Assembly (NCBI GenBank): GCA_903822545.1
Contig: CAIJPN010000007.1
Location: forward strand, 1-60,066
Source: an uncultured Anaerolineae bacterium
Lineage (GTDB): Bacteria > Chloroflexota > Anaerolineae > Anaerolineales > Villigracilaceae
Length of the DNA: 60,066 nucleotides
Direction: 5' to 3'
The notes beneath the pieces are model-generated. The model saw only the letters and a program-made list of their open reading frames with translations, did not search any database and was not told the origin of the DNA. Positions 50,880-60,066 of the stretch are shown here, piece by piece; the first letter of the stretch is position 1, and each line of letters starts with the position of its first letter. The position numbers were made by a program, and so were the translations under genes.

Positions 50880-52733
50880 CTATGGCATCAAATACCAATC
50901 CAGGAAGCGCTCTATGCGTTCGTAGACATCCATCAACGTTTCACGTTGCAAGAAGCCGTGCGGCTCGCCAGGGTAGGTTTTGTACTCAAAAGTTTTATCC
51001 AGTTTCTTAAGCCTGTGTACGATCTCTTCAGATGCCTCGGGGGGCACAACATCATCCAACAGACCGTGCAGCACCAAAACCGGCTTTTCTATATTCTCAA
51101 ATTGCCCAATGGGCGAACCATCGATGAACACCTGGCGGTTTTTAGCCGGGTGTCCCAGGAAGATCTCAGTGTAAAGCCGCAGGTGGCGGTTACACTGCGC
51201 CCATGAACTGATCAGGTTGCTATCACCATACTTCGCCACGCCACAAGCAAAATGGTAGCCCGGATCGCGCGAAAGCACGCACATCGTCAGGTATCCACCA
51301 TAACTGCCGCCCAGGCTGGCAATCCGCTGCGGGTCTACGCCTGGCACACTGCGCAGGTATTTGGCTGCATAAATACAATCCTGCGTGTCACCCTTGCCCC
51401 AATCATCATAATTGGCATGTTCGAAAGCCACGCCATAACCGGTGGAGCCGCGATAATTGGGGGCGATGAACGTATACCCTTTTGCCACAAAATACTGCGC
51501 CAGGATATCGAACTCAAAAGCATATTGCGCCGATGGCCCACCGTGCGGGTGCACAATGGCCGCGCCATTTGGCCGCGCCGGGCGGTAAAGAAAGGCCGGG
51601 ATTTCCAGCCCATCAAAAGAGCGGTAGCGGATGCTTTCGGGCATCACCAGCTTGTTTGCGAACAGCGCCGGAATGGCTGAAAAAGTGAGTTGTGTCACCT
51701 GTTTGGTGGATGTTTCCATCCGGTAAATTTCCGGCGTCTGGGTGGGAGTCTCATACTCAAACGTGATGAAAGCCCCATCTGGACTCCAATATGGATTGCT
51801 GTGTACCACGCTGCCAGTTTTCAGCGCTTCATACCGCCCTGACTCGTGCTCCAACAGCCCAAGCTCATACGCCCCGCCGCGATTCACAACCAGGGCCAGG
51901 CGTTTCCCATCTGGCGACCAACTATGCTGGACAATATCTGCGCCAAAACTGGTCAGCTGGTGCAAACCCTCATCGTTTGGGCGCATCATCCACAGGTTAT
52001 TCCAACCGCCCTGCTCCGAAGTGAACGCCAGCCAGCGTCCATCTGGCGACCAGCGTGGACGCCAGGCGCGCACCTTGGGCATTCCATACAAAGTGCGGGT
52101 CAGCCCGGTTTCGATGTTCAGCAGGCAGATGTCGGTGCGATTCAGATCATCAAAACGGCGAAAAACATAAGCGATGGTTTTCCCATCCGGGGATGGGTTG
52201 GCATCCCAATGATCGCCGTTGGCATTGTTGGTCAGCTGGCGCGGCCAGTTGCCATCGATATCGGTCATCACAAACTGGTCAGCGTCATGGCGCGTCACGC
52301 TGATGATGATGCGGCGCGAATCGGGCATCCAGCGTGGGCTGCTGGCAGATTCAGTGAAATCACTGATTTTTTGCGGCAAGCCACCTTTGGCCGGGGCCAG
52401 GTGAATATGCCCGCCCACGCAAAACGCCAGCCACTGGTTATCCGGTGACCACTGCGGGATTTCATCGTCCCAGTAGGCAACCAGACCCCGATCAACCGAA
52501 ACGCGCTCGGGCCAGCCGCCGCTGCTCGGGAGAGTGTACACATCCGAGAGCGTTTCCCCATCCCGGATGAAGGTGATTTTCTTCCCATCTGGTGAAAGCT
52601 GGTGACTGCGGATGCGCTCCTGGGCGGTGATGAGCGAAATCGACCAGCCCTTGGGTGGCTTAACATCTGGCCGGGGGATGGAAGGCCAGCCGTTGCGTTC
52701 ATACTTCTCGCTTGTCTCAATTATTTTGCTCAT
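50880..52733 (-). CDS. S9-family (prolyl oligopeptidase-type) serine peptidase
   Basis: A 617-residue cytosolic peptidase. Residues about 40-350 are a TolB-like beta-propeller with repeated SPDG(K/R) turns (HQLSPDGKKITF, WSPDNQWLAF, PSPDGKTIAYVF, WSPDGRWLAF, WSPDGKRLAL, WSPDGAFITF). The C-terminal alpha/beta hydrolase has nucleophile S477 in GGSYGGY, the Asp in GLLDDVVPPE and the His in GEPHGFLQR. The pattern fits acylaminoacyl-peptidase or dipeptidyl-peptidase-like enzymes. It has no signal peptide, so it would degrade peptides after import, consistent with the Opp/Dpp genes next to it on the opposite strand. Confidence 0.92.
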   Translation of the reverse strand: MSKIIETSEKYERNGWPSIPRPDVKPPKGWSISLITAQERIRSHQLSPDGKKITFIRDGETLSDVYTLPSSGGWPERVSVDRGLVAYWDDEIPQWSPDNQWLAFCVGGHIHLAPAKGGLPQKISDFTESASSPRWMPDSRRIIISVTRHDADQFVMTDIDGNWPRQLTNNANGDHWDANPSPDGKTIAYVFRRFDDLNRTDICLLNIETGLTRTLYGMPKVRAWRPRWSPDGRWLAFTSEQGGWNNLWMMRPNDEGLHQLTSFGADIVQHSWSPDGKRLALVVNRGGAYELGLLEHESGRYEALKTGSVVHSNPYWSPDGAFITFEYETPTQTPEIYRMETSTKQVTQLTFSAIPALFANKLVMPESIRYRSFDGLEIPAFLYRPARPNGAAIVHPHGGPSAQYAFEFDILAQYFVAKGYTFIAPNYRGSTGYGVAFEHANYDDWGKGDTQDCIYAAKYLRSVPGVDPQRIASLGGSYGGYLTMCVLSRDPGYHFACGVAKYGDSNLISSWAQCNRHLRLYTEIFLGHPAKNRQVFIDGSPIGQFENIEKPVLVLHGLLDDVVPPEASEEIVHRLKKLDKTFEYKTYPGEPHGFLQRETLMDVYERIERFLDWYLMP

Positions 52734-53052
52734 AAATCCGTCCGTTATAAGGTGTTTATCGGCCAAGATGCTGTGGCCTACCCGAGCGGAGCGATAACGC
52801 AGTCGATGGGAGTTTTACCGCCACCAAAAGCTTCGACTACAACCTTTGGCATCCGCCCGGCAAGAAAACTTGGCGCCTTTTCTTATCCATTAATCACGTT
52901 ATTTTTAGTATAGACGAATATCGTATTAATTTGTCTAAATTCATGATCGAGCCAAAATACTCATGTAAAATTCTATTATACTGGTTGGCCATACGAGGAA
53001 AACCAGCTGCCATTTGCTCTTCAAACAATACGGTTGCAGGAGGTAAGGAATT
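52734..53052. promoter_or_regulatory. Divergent intergenic region between the S9 peptidase and the peptide importer
   Basis: About 320 bp without a gene. The peptidase-side third contains a diverged copy of the GAGCGGAGC element (52784-52840). The rest is AT-rich and should hold the divergent promoters, but no hexamer pair stands out. A strong AGGAGG lies directly before the binding-protein start. Confidence 0.5.
52784..52840. repeat. Diverged copy of the GAGCGGAGC element
   Basis: GAGCGGAGCG (52784-52793), CGCAGTCGA (52798-52806), GTTTTAC (52812-52818) and CTTCGACTAC (52831-52840) occur in the same order as in the element at 29269-29379. It has lost the outer right arm, so it looks like a decayed copy. 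Confidence 0.6.
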
Positions 53053-54708
53053 ATGAAACGTGCATGGTTTTTTGTTCTATTGATCGCAGCCCTTATCCTG
53101 GCCGGATGTGGCGGCAACCCGCCGGCCACAACGGAATCTGTTCCAACCGAAACCCGGGAGCCAATCATTTTGCGCACAGGTTGGCTGGGCTTCCCCGATA
53201 CACTCAACCCGGCGTATGCTTTCTTGAGCGAAGCCTATTCAATGTTTGACCTGGTTTATTCAGCGTTAGTAACAGAATCTCCCAGCGGAGATTATGTTGG
53301 GGGGCTGGCTGAATCCTGGTCGGTTTCAGCCGATGGCCTGACGTGGACTTACAAACTGCGCCCTGGCATCAAGTGGAGCAATGGCGAAATCCTGACCGCC
53401 GAGCAAGTGGTATGGAATCTCAACCAGTTCATCGAAAATCCCGATGGATGGGTCACCAATTCCAGTTATGTGATCGGGTTTGTTGAAGCCCGGGTGGTCG
53501 ATTCCAGCACAGTGGAGATCCTGCTGGAAGATACCATCAGTAACATGGATTACCGCATGTCTTTTCTGTATATCGTTTATCCCAAAGATTTTGAAGGGTT
53601 TAAAACCCCGGAAGAATTGCAAAATTTCACCAACTTTAGTCCGGTTGGAACAGGCGCGTTCAAAATCACCCGCCTGGATAAAGACCAGCAGGTAATCATC
53701 CTGGAGCCAAACACTGAATATTATGGCGGTGTGGCAAAAATCGACCAGCTCATCTACCAGACCTTTGAAAACAGCGACGCACTGGTTCAAGCGCTCAAAG
53801 TCGGCGATATTGATTTCGCCACCGAAGTCCCGGATACTGCCTTTGAAACAGTGAAAGGCTTTGCCGGTGTCCGGGCGGTTTCACTGCCCAGCCGCTCCCT
53901 GACCGAATTGATCATTAACTCAGCTCCGTCTGACCATGATCCAACGCCCAATCGCAACCCGGCCCTGGCAGATCCGGCAGTGCGCCTGGCGCTTGAAACT
54001 GCCATCAACAAAGCCGACCTGGTCGATGTAATTTTGCAAGGGAATGGCAAACCGGGGCTTTCTGTCATCCCGCCCACGCTGGGAGGCGGATTCTGGTTCA
54101 ACAGCGATATCAAACCGGTTGAATTTTCCCTCGACGCTGCCAATCGCATCCTCGACGATGCCGGGTACACCTTGGCTGCCGATGGGGTTCGCGAAAAAGA
54201 TGGCGTTCGGCTGGAATTGCGCCTGCAATTCCCATCAGATGAAGACACCTATCCACGCACCGCTGATATGCTGGTCAGCTGGTTCGCCAAGATCGGGGTA
54301 AAAGCTACCCCAGAATCAGTTGACCCTGACAGTCTGGTATCCATCACCAATCCAGAAGCCGACTATGACCTGGTTATCTGGGGTTGGGGTTCTGACCCAG
54401 ATCCAGATTTCATGCTTAGCGTAATGACCAGTGAGCAGTATGTGGAGGGCGGCTGGAGCGACTGCGGCTATTCCAATCCAGAATATGACCAGCTATATTT
54501 GGAACAGCAATCCCTGATTGACCGGGCCGAACGCCAAAAAGTTGTCTGGAAAATGCAGGAAATGTTGTACAATGACCGGCCTTACATCGTGCTTTACTAC
54601 AGCGCAAACCTGCAAGCCTATCGTTCCGACCGCTTCTCGGGATTTATCGAATCCCCACTCGGACTCGATTCAGTTTACTCTTACCTGAAAGTGACTTCCG
54701 TGCGCTAA
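53053..54708 (+). CDS. Peptide ABC transporter substrate-binding lipoprotein (family 5)
   Basis: A 551-residue extracytoplasmic binding protein. It begins MKRAWFFVLLIAALILAGC with lipidated C19. The mature part has the SBP family 5 blocks: GLAESWSVSADGLTWTYKLRPGIKWSNGE, PVGTGAFK, LIINSAPSDHDPTPNRNPALADPAVRLALETAINK, and GWGSDPDPDFMLSV. It would bind peptides or nickel/opine-like ligands for the following permeases. An AGGAGG site stands just upstream. It is the first gene of a four-gene operon. Confidence 0.92.
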   Translation: MKRAWFFVLLIAALILAGCGGNPPATTESVPTETREPIILRTGWLGFPDTLNPAYAFLSEAYSMFDLVYSALVTESPSGDYVGGLAESWSVSADGLTWTYKLRPGIKWSNGEILTAEQVVWNLNQFIENPDGWVTNSSYVIGFVEARVVDSSTVEILLEDTISNMDYRMSFLYIVYPKDFEGFKTPEELQNFTNFSPVGTGAFKITRLDKDQQVIILEPNTEYYGGVAKIDQLIYQTFENSDALVQALKVGDIDFATEVPDTAFETVKGFAGVRAVSLPSRSLTELIINSAPSDHDPTPNRNPALADPAVRLALETAINKADLVDVILQGNGKPGLSVIPPTLGGGFWFNSDIKPVEFSLDAANRILDDAGYTLAADGVREKDGVRLELRLQFPSDEDTYPRTADMLVSWFAKIGVKATPESVDPDSLVSITNPEADYDLVIWGWGSDPDPDFMLSVMTSEQYVEGGWSDCGYSNPEYDQLYLEQQSLIDRAERQKVVWKMQEMLYNDRPYIVLYYSANLQAYRSDRFSGFIESPLGLDSVYSYLKVTSVR

Positions 54709-54727
54709 AGGTTTCACTGACAATCTC

Positions 54728-55705
54728 ATGTCTCGTCGCGACTACCTGCTTCGTAAACTGCTGCTCTCCCTCATTACCGTCTTCGTGGTGGTCTTGATCA
54801 ATTTTGTGCTCTTCCGCGTCCTGCCTGGTGACCCGGTGCGAGCCGTCATCGGACGAAATGTGCGCATCACGCCCGAAACGCAACAAACCCTGCGCGAGCA
54901 ATTTGGCCTTGATAAACCGGTCTTCCCCGACCAGTTCATCAACACACTCGGGCAATGGGCCACCGGCAACCTGGGCATCTCCTGGTCGCTGCGCAAACCC
55001 GTCAGCGAGATTTTGGGAGCTAAACTAGGCAACACCCTCTTGCTGATCGGTCTTGGACAGTTTTTCGCCATCATCCTGGGGGTTGCACTTGGCCTGATTG
55101 CCGGTTGGAAGCGCAAAACCGCCATCGACCTGGGCGCGCTGCTCTTTTCACTCATCGCCTGGGCCATTCCAACCTTCTGGCTGGGAATCATCCTGCTGGC
55201 GCTGGGCAGCACATGGTTTGGGCTGCCCACTGGCGGCATTGTCAGCCCCGAAAACGTCGGCAAGCCACTCTACACCGTCCTGCCAGACCTTGCCCGGCAC
55301 CTGATCCTGCCAACCTTCACCCTCACCATCCTATACATGGGCGAATACATGCTCATCATGCGCTCATCCATCCTGGAAGTGCTCAGCGAGGATTACATCC
55401 TGACCGCCAAAGCCAAAGGGCTGAGCCACTGGCAGGTGCTCTGGCGGCACGCCCTCAAAAATGCCATGCTGCCCATCGTTACTATCATTGCCCTCAACCT
55501 GGGATTCACAGTTTCTGGCGCAATCTACATCGAAACCGTCTTTTCCTACGATGGCCTGGGCCGGCTCTTCCAGACCGCCCTCAACAAACAAGATTATCCG
55601 CTGCTGCAAGGCGCATTCCTGCTGCTGGCCTTCAGCGTCATCATCGCCAACATGCTGGCAGATGTGCTTTACACCTACCTCGATCCACGCGTGAGGGCCA
55701 ACTAA
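54728..55705 (+). CDS. dppB: Peptide ABC transporter permease, DppB type
   Basis: A 325-residue inner-membrane permease with about six helices. The start RRDYLLRKLLLSLITVFVVVLINFVLFRVLPGDPVRAVIGRN and the long first loop are typical of DppB/OppB. The cytoplasmic coupling loop (EDYILTAKAKGLSHWQVLWRHALKNAMLPIV) and GAIYIETVFSYDGLGRL are complete. The next gene begins immediately after the TAA stop. Confidence 0.92.
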   Translation: MSRRDYLLRKLLLSLITVFVVVLINFVLFRVLPGDPVRAVIGRNVRITPETQQTLREQFGLDKPVFPDQFINTLGQWATGNLGISWSLRKPVSEILGAKLGNTLLLIGLGQFFAIILGVALGLIAGWKRKTAIDLGALLFSLIAWAIPTFWLGIILLALGSTWFGLPTGGIVSPENVGKPLYTVLPDLARHLILPTFTLTILYMGEYMLIMRSSILEVLSEDYILTAKAKGLSHWQVLWRHALKNAMLPIVTIIALNLGFTVSGAIYIETVFSYDGLGRLFQTALNKQDYPLLQGAFLLLAFSVIIANMLADVLYTYLDPRVRAN

Positions 55706-57634
55706 ATGTCCGAACGCTGGATATTGTTTCAACGCAACTGGCAGGATTTCTGGAAAGCCTTTCGCCGCAACAAGCTGGGGATGTTGGGGGCCGCCCTGGT
55801 ACTATCTGCCGTTACCGTGGCAGTTTTCGCCCCGCTGCTGACCATTTACCAGCCCACCGATGTTATCCGCGACAGCGCCGGGCGCGGCCTGACTTTTGCG
55901 CCGCCCTCCATCCACGCCCCGCTTGGCACCGATGATGCCGGTCACGATATCTGGGCGCAATTGGTCTACGGCGCGCGCATCTCGCTGATGGTGGGATTCC
56001 TGGCAGGTTTCATCGCAATGTTCATCGGCAGCCTGCTCGGCATCCTGGCGGGTTACTTTGGCGGGAAAATCGACAATCTCATCATGCGCATCACCGACGT
56101 TTTGCTGGTCATCCCCGACCTGCCGCTGATGCTCGTCCTGGTTGCCACCCTGCGCCAGATGGATCTCCAAATCTCACCGCTGACGGTCTTGATCCTGGTG
56201 GTCGGCCTGCTTTACTGGACCAGCACCGCCCGCCTGATCCGCTCACAGGTGCTTTCCATCAAAGAACGGCAATTTGTCTATCGCGCCCGGGCCATCGGTG
56301 CAGGACATTTCCACATCATCCGCCGCCACATCCTGCCCCAGATCATGCCGCTCATTGTCGCCAACACCGTCCTGATTCTTTCCACAGCCATCCTGATTGA
56401 ATCTGGTCTGGCCTTCCTCGGCCTCGGCGACCCGACCCAGCCATCCTGGGGCACCATGCTCAACTTCGCCTTTGATCGCAACGCCGTCACCAATGGCGCC
56501 TGGTGGTTCTACCTGCCGCCTGGCCTGGCCATCGTCTGGGTAACGCTCGGCTGTGTGCTTTTGGGCAACGTGCTCGAAGAGATGCTCAATCCGCGCTTGT
56601 CAGGCCATCACCTGGAGGGCGAACAGCAAGTCACCGCAAAAACCGCCACGCAAGACACATCCAATGCCAGCCGCCAGCCCATTTTGCAAGTATGCAGCCT
56701 GACCGCCGAATTTGTCAGCGCCGAAGGGCTTGTCGCCCGCGCCCTCGAAGATGTTTCCTTCAATGTGTTTCCCGGTCAAACGTTGGGCTTGGTCGGCGAA
56801 TCGGGTTGTGGCAAAACAACCACCTTGCTCTCGGTCATGCGGCTTTTACCCGCTTCTGCGCGCATCCCCACAGGGCAGATCTGGTACCGCAACACCAATT
56901 TGCTCTCGCTAGATGAGCGCGAAATGCGCAAATATCGCTGGAAAGAGATTTCCATCGTCTTCCAGGGCGCGATGAACGCTCTAAACCCGGTGCAAACAGT
57001 CGGCGAGCAGATCCGCGAAGCGATTTTGCTGCACGAACAAGCCGATACCGCTGCCGCGGACCAGCGCGTGGACAAACTGCTCGACCTGGTTGGCATTGCG
57101 TCATCACGCAAAAGCCAGTATCCGCACCAGTATTCCGGCGGGATGCGCCAGCGCGCCATGATCGCCATGGCGCTGGCCTGCGAGCCATCGATTTTGTTCG
57201 CCGACGAGCCCACAACTGCCCTGGATGTGATGATCCAGGCCCAGGTATTGGAACTACTCCAAAAAATCCAGAAAAACCTGGGGTTGGCAATTGTCTTAGT
57301 AACCCATGATCTCGGCGTGGTGGCCGAACTCTGCGATTCTGTGGTGGTAATGTATGGCGGCAAAGTGGCCGAAACCGGCCCGGTGGATGCGGTTTACAAT
57401 CGACCCCAGCATCCCTATACTCAACGCCTGCTGAATGCCTTCCCCGATGTGAGTCACCCGGCTGAGACTTTAGTCACCATCCCCGGCACCCCGCCGCGCC
57501 TGAGCGAACTGCCCCCCGGATGCCGCTTTGCCCCGCGCTGCTACCAGCGGATTGCCATCTGCGACCAATCCACCCCGCCACTGATAGATGTCGGTGAATC
57601 TCACCAGGCCGCCTGCTTTTTACTAAAAAACTAA
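55706..57634 (+). CDS. Fused DppC permease and DppD ATPase of a peptide importer
   Basis: A 642-residue fusion. Residues 1-300 are a complete DppC permease (N-terminal [41 protein letters not shown]; coupling loop [41 protein letters not shown]). A Gln/Thr/Ser-rich linker covers about 301-324. Residues 325-642 are a complete ATPase: Walker A GESGCGKT at 364-371, signature YSGGMRQR, Walker [18 protein letters not shown], and the C-terminal [10 protein letters not shown]...C cluster typical of OppD/DppD. There is no stop codon or frameshift at the junction. In most bacteria these are separate proteins. It is followed after 4 bp by dppF. Confidence 0.93.
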   Translation: MSERWILFQRNWQDFWKAFRRNKLGMLGAALVLSAVTVAVFAPLLTIYQPTDVIRDSAGRGLTFAPPSIHAPLGTDDAGHDIWAQLVYGARISLMVGFLAGFIAMFIGSLLGILAGYFGGKIDNLIMRITDVLLVIPDLPLMLVLVATLRQMDLQISPLTVLILVVGLLYWTSTARLIRSQVLSIKERQFVYRARAIGAGHFHIIRRHILPQIMPLIVANTVLILSTAILIESGLAFLGLGDPTQPSWGTMLNFAFDRNAVTNGAWWFYLPPGLAIVWVTLGCVLLGNVLEEMLNPRLSGHHLEGEQQVTAKTATQDTSNASRQPILQVCSLTAEFVSAEGLVARALEDVSFNVFPGQTLGLVGESGCGKTTTLLSVMRLLPASARIPTGQIWYRNTNLLSLDEREMRKYRWKEISIVFQGAMNALNPVQTVGEQIREAILLHEQADTAAADQRVDKLLDLVGIASSRKSQYPHQYSGGMRQRAMIAMALACEPSILFADEPTTALDVMIQAQVLELLQKIQKNLGLAIVLVTHDLGVVAELCDSVVVMYGGKVAETGPVDAVYNRPQHPYTQRLLNAFPDVSHPAETLVTIPGTPPRLSELPPGCRFAPRCYQRIAICDQSTPPLIDVGESHQAACFLLKN

Positions 57635-57638
57635 CCTT

Positions 57639-58631
57639 ATGCCCATCCTCGAAGTAAACCACCTATCCAAAAGCTTTGATGTCGGCCAATCGCTGGCCAA
57701 TGCCCTGTCGCGCAAACCGGCGAAAGTGGTTCGGGCTGTGGATGATGTCTCTTTTGCGCTGGAAAAGGGCGAGGTGTTGGCCCTGGTGGGGGAATCGGGT
57801 TGTGGAAAAACGACAGTGGCGCGTACGCTCATCGGGTTGGATGAACCAACTTCCGGCGAGATTCTCTTTCATGGTCAGCCGGTGGGGCAGGGGCGGTCGG
57901 GAAAACCCATCACCCTGAAACAACTCCGCCAGCGCGCCCAGATAATTTTCCAGGATCCCTACGAGTCACTTAATCCACGCTCGACGATTTATGACACCGT
58001 GGCCGAGCCGCTGGATGTGCATGGGCTGGCTCAAAATCGCGCTGCGCGGCTGGAACGTGTGCGTGATGCGCTGAATGCCGCCGGCCTGCGTCCGGCAGAT
58101 GATTATCTCCTGCGCTACCCGCACGAACTTTCGGGCGGGCAGCGCCAGCGTGTGGCGATTGCAGCGGCACTGGTGCTGGAACCGGAACTTTTACTGGCCG
58201 ATGAGCCGGTTTCTATGTTGGATGTTTCTATCCGCGCTGAAATTTTGAACCTGCTCAACGAGCTGCGCCGCACCCGTAACATCAGCATCATCTTCATCAC
58301 CCACGACCTGGGCACAGTCAGCAGCCTGGCAAATCGCCTGGCGGTGATGTACCTGGGCCGTATTGTGGAAATTGGCCGCACAGAAGAACTGTTGAAAAAT
58401 CCGCGCCACCCATATACACGCGCACTGCTCTCTGTGGTGCCAGTGCCTAATCCGCGCCTGCGCAAGCCGCGCCAGATCCTGACCGGCGAAACCCCCAACC
58501 CGGTAGAGATTCCATCTGGCTGCCGCTTTCACCCACGCTGCCCGGTTGCGCGCAAAGAATGCCGCTCACTCGACCCCAAAAGCGTTGAAATCAGCCCAAC
58601 CCACATGGCGGCCTGCCTGTTTGTTGTGTAG
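57639..58631 (+). CDS. dppF: Peptide ABC transporter ATP-binding protein, DppF type
   Basis: A 330-residue ATPase. Walker [10 protein letters not shown] at 51-59, Q-loop [14 protein letters not shown], signature [15 protein letters not shown], Walker [13 protein letters not shown], and switch His in THDLG. The C-terminal [17 protein letters not shown] is the oligopeptide/dipeptide cysteine cluster, which may bind iron-sulfur or metal. The second ATPase would pair with the ATPase half of the preceding fusion. It ends the operon. Confidence 0.93.
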   Translation: MPILEVNHLSKSFDVGQSLANALSRKPAKVVRAVDDVSFALEKGEVLALVGESGCGKTTVARTLIGLDEPTSGEILFHGQPVGQGRSGKPITLKQLRQRAQIIFQDPYESLNPRSTIYDTVAEPLDVHGLAQNRAARLERVRDALNAAGLRPADDYLLRYPHELSGGQRQRVAIAAALVLEPELLLADEPVSMLDVSIRAEILNLLNELRRTRNISIIFITHDLGTVSSLANRLAVMYLGRIVEIGRTEELLKNPRHPYTRALLSVVPVPNPRLRKPRQILTGETPNPVEIPSGCRFHPRCPVARKECRSLDPKSVEISPTHMAACLFVV

Positions 58632-58696
58632 GCTGGGCCAAGCGAATTTTTAACGCAACACCCAATCCCGGATCCATTCGCTGTGGCCTAATCAAA

Positions 58697-59734
58697 TCAT
58701 GGTGGTGGCGGGTCAAAAATCTCTAAATATCCCCTATCTAACTCATCATCCGAAATATGCGCATATCGCTGAGTCACGGTGATATTGCTGTGGCGCGCCA
58801 GTTCCTGCGCCAGCTTGAGATTGCCCGAGCCACGCAAAACAGTGGTCACAAAATAGTGCCTGAACGAATGCGGGGTGATTTTCCCTTCGGCTTCCTGCCC
58901 CAATGCCTCGCGCACACGCTCATCAACGATATTCCGCCCAGTGGCGGTAGTAATTCCCTTGATTTTTTTGCCCGCGCCCTTATCGTGGCGCGCAAACAGC
59001 GGCAGCGAGCCCAGCGGTTTGCCACTGCTGCCATCCAGCTTGCTGCGCGCCGCCAGGTATTCCTTCATCGCCTTCAGCGAACGTGATGAAAACCGGATAA
59101 CCGCCTGCTTATCGCCCTTGCCAATAATAATGGCACGGCCTTCGTTCCAGTCGATGTCACCGCGCCGCAGGTTGCAAGCCTCGTTAACACGCAGCCCGGT
59201 ATCAGCCAGCACCACCAAAAAGGCGCAGTCACGCAGCAGGCGCAGCTTTTCCGTTTCGGAAATGTCAGACAACTTGCGGCGCTCATCATCAAGGACAGGT
59301 TCTGCTTCGGGGTGGGGGAGGGGAGCCAGTTGGATATATTCCAGCACCTTTTCAATATCCTCGCGTGGGAACTGGGGCAAACGCTGACCAGTTCGACGCG
59401 ACCGCTGCCTGATCAGCAAACGCAAGTGGGGGAGGTTCGGCGCTGACAAATTCTCCGCTGCCAGGAATTCGAAAAACCCGAGCGTGGCCTGCAAATATAG
59501 TCTCTCCGTGGCTGGAGCATGTCCCTTGAGCCAGGCCGCGAAACCACCAACAGTTTCTTCTTTCAAGCTGGAAATTGGTGCCGTTTCAACATCAATTTTG
59601 ATATCCGCCAGCAGCGATTTATAGGCCAGCAGTGCAAACCCATACGTTTCTGCTGTTTTTTCGCTGCGAGCCAGACTGATTGTTTTCAAGAAGCGTTCAA
59701 TAGCCTGTTGGATGGTGACTGGTGTGTTTTCCAT
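58697..59734 (-). CDS. Tyrosine recombinase/integrase of the phage integrase family (XerC/D-like)
   Basis: A 345-residue site-specific recombinase. The N-terminal SAM-like DNA-binding part covers about 5-100; the catalytic part has R182 in DTGLRVNEACNLR, the beta-hairpin lysine (K206 or K209 in GKGDKQ), HSFRH with H289 and R292, H315 in ARHSNI, and nucleophile Y324 in TQRYAHI. All active-site residues are present. An acidic 25-residue insertion (about 140-165, PEAEPVLDDERRKLSDISETEK) is longer than in Xer proteins. It could be a chromosome-dimer resolvase, a stand-alone integrase or the end of an integrated element; no phage genes or att repeats are visible. Confidence 0.88.
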   Translation of the reverse strand: MENTPVTIQQAIERFLKTISLARSEKTAETYGFALLAYKSLLADIKIDVETAPISSLKEETVGGFAAWLKGHAPATERLYLQATLGFFEFLAAENLSAPNLPHLRLLIRQRSRRTGQRLPQFPREDIEKVLEYIQLAPLPHPEAEPVLDDERRKLSDISETEKLRLLRDCAFLVVLADTGLRVNEACNLRRGDIDWNEGRAIIIGKGDKQAVIRFSSRSLKAMKEYLAARSKLDGSSGKPLGSLPLFARHDKGAGKKIKGITTATGRNIVDERVREALGQEAEGKITPHSFRHYFVTTVLRGSGNLKLAQELARHSNITVTQRYAHISDDELDRGYLEIFDPPPP

Positions 59735-60066
59735 AAATTACCTAGATGTCAGACAATTGCGTATAATATTACATCTATTTATGCTATATTTTTCCATGAT
59801 GCGTGAAGCGACAAACTGGGGGAGCATGATGAGTATGGAATTGAATCTGCTGTTCTCGAACAGGGGAGATGCTGGATTTTGGTACGTGTATCAGTGTGGA
59901 TAAAATTATCCACACTGGTGGATATACTACACGTCGTTTTTTATATCCAACAAAACAACTGGCATCCATGCTTTTTGAAGTCAAGAATCCGCAAAAAAGC
60001 CAGCCCGACTGCCCTATTTCAATAGGGTTAAGCATTTTATGTTTCTCTTAATTATACTTAAGTTAA
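59735..60066. other. AT-rich region without a gene at the window end
   Basis: About 330 bp upstream of the recombinase gene, clearly richer in A/T than the rest of the window. Only short, unlikely ORFs exist. It holds the promoter of the recombinase and the DnaA-box palindrome at 59892-59917. Nothing else recognisable was seen. Confidence 0.6.
59892..59917. promoter_or_regulatory. Palindrome of two consensus DnaA boxes
   Basis: A 12-bp inverted repeat, CAGTGTGGATAA (59892-59903) and TTATCCACACTG (59906-59917), separated by AA. Each arm contains a perfect 9-bp DnaA box (TTATCCACA, read on opposite strands at 59895-59903 and 59906-59914). A weaker GTGGATATA follows at 59919-59927. The region is AT-rich. 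It may be part of a replication origin, a DnaA-titration site, or an unrelated operator. Confidence 0.55.

Noticed and set aside
58697-60066. Integrated phage or genomic island
   Set aside because: Only a lone tyrosine recombinase is seen; no att-like direct repeats, tRNA gene or phage genes are within the window. It may still continue beyond the edge.

Overview
The window looks like chromosomal DNA of a bacterium from the phylum Chloroflexota, most likely class Anaerolineae (inference, moderate confidence). The reasons are the mixture of a MalEFG/GH13 maltodextrin locus under a ROK regulator, a solitary Flp-type pilin, a one-polypeptide cytochrome c-b6-subunit IV protein followed by a Rieske protein, lipoboxes of the LAAC/LAGC/LSAC type on exported binding proteins, a RIO kinase, and dispersed CCCTCACCC-type and GAGCGGAGC-type palindromic repeats between genes. 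No rRNA, tRNA, CRISPR array or intact insertion sequence was seen.

Layout. 1-5.4 kb: end of mltG, a structured leader, a PLP aminotransferase, ATP-type PEP carboxykinase, a sirtuin, a 48-residue Flp pilin and an RsbQ-like hydrolase. 5.5-19.8 kb, all on the minus strand: a ROK repressor, a MalE-MalF-MalG importer without its own ATPase, a lipoprotein GH13 amylase, two cytosolic GH13 enzymes, then a 1507-residue membrane protein built of about 205-residue repeats. 19.9-25.9 kb: enolase, a PlsC acyltransferase, an orphan CcrM-type DNA methyltransferase, a fused cytochrome complex with Rieske protein, and a small STAS-like protein. 26.1-33.2 kb: an ABC-2 exporter (ATPase plus two permeases), an FMN/F420-binding split-barrel protein, an M1 peptidase, FabD, an alpha/beta hydrolase and TatA. 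Between the M1 gene and fabD lies a four-copy tandem array made of the two gene ends and the terminator between them.

33.4-45 kb: a 1344-residue modular secreted metalloprotease, a 900-bp repeat nest, two multidomain histidine kinases, an exported thioredoxin-fold protein, a PilZ protein, a PTP-like phosphatase and a SAM methyltransferase. 45-49.7 kb: signal peptidase I, deoC, a YgiT-type zinc finger, an unknown gene, a strong promoter driving a very short ORF with two duplicated terminators, a RIO kinase and a charged unknown protein. 49.7-58.6 kb: a creatininase-family protein with a degenerate duplicated half, an S9 peptidase, and an oligopeptide importer in which one permease and one ATPase are fused. 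58.7-60.1 kb: a tyrosine recombinase and an AT-rich stretch holding two consensus DnaA boxes head to head.

How it fits together: alpha-glucans would be cut outside the cell by the lipoprotein amylase, taken up by MalEFG, and finished by the two cytosolic GH13 enzymes. Secreted and cytosolic peptidases (the metalloprotease, M1 and S9 enzymes) and the Opp/Dpp importer would supply peptides. This suits a heterotroph living on polymers. PEPCK and enolase link this carbon to gluconeogenesis. The cytochrome bc-type complex implies a quinol-oxidising respiratory chain.

The items I judge most worth pursuing are the 47.4-47.7 kb short-ORF/tandem-terminator transcript, the 182-297 leader, the repeat-built membrane protein at 5.5-10 kb, the gene-end array at 30.9-31.2 kb, and the DnaA-box palindrome at 59.9 kb.
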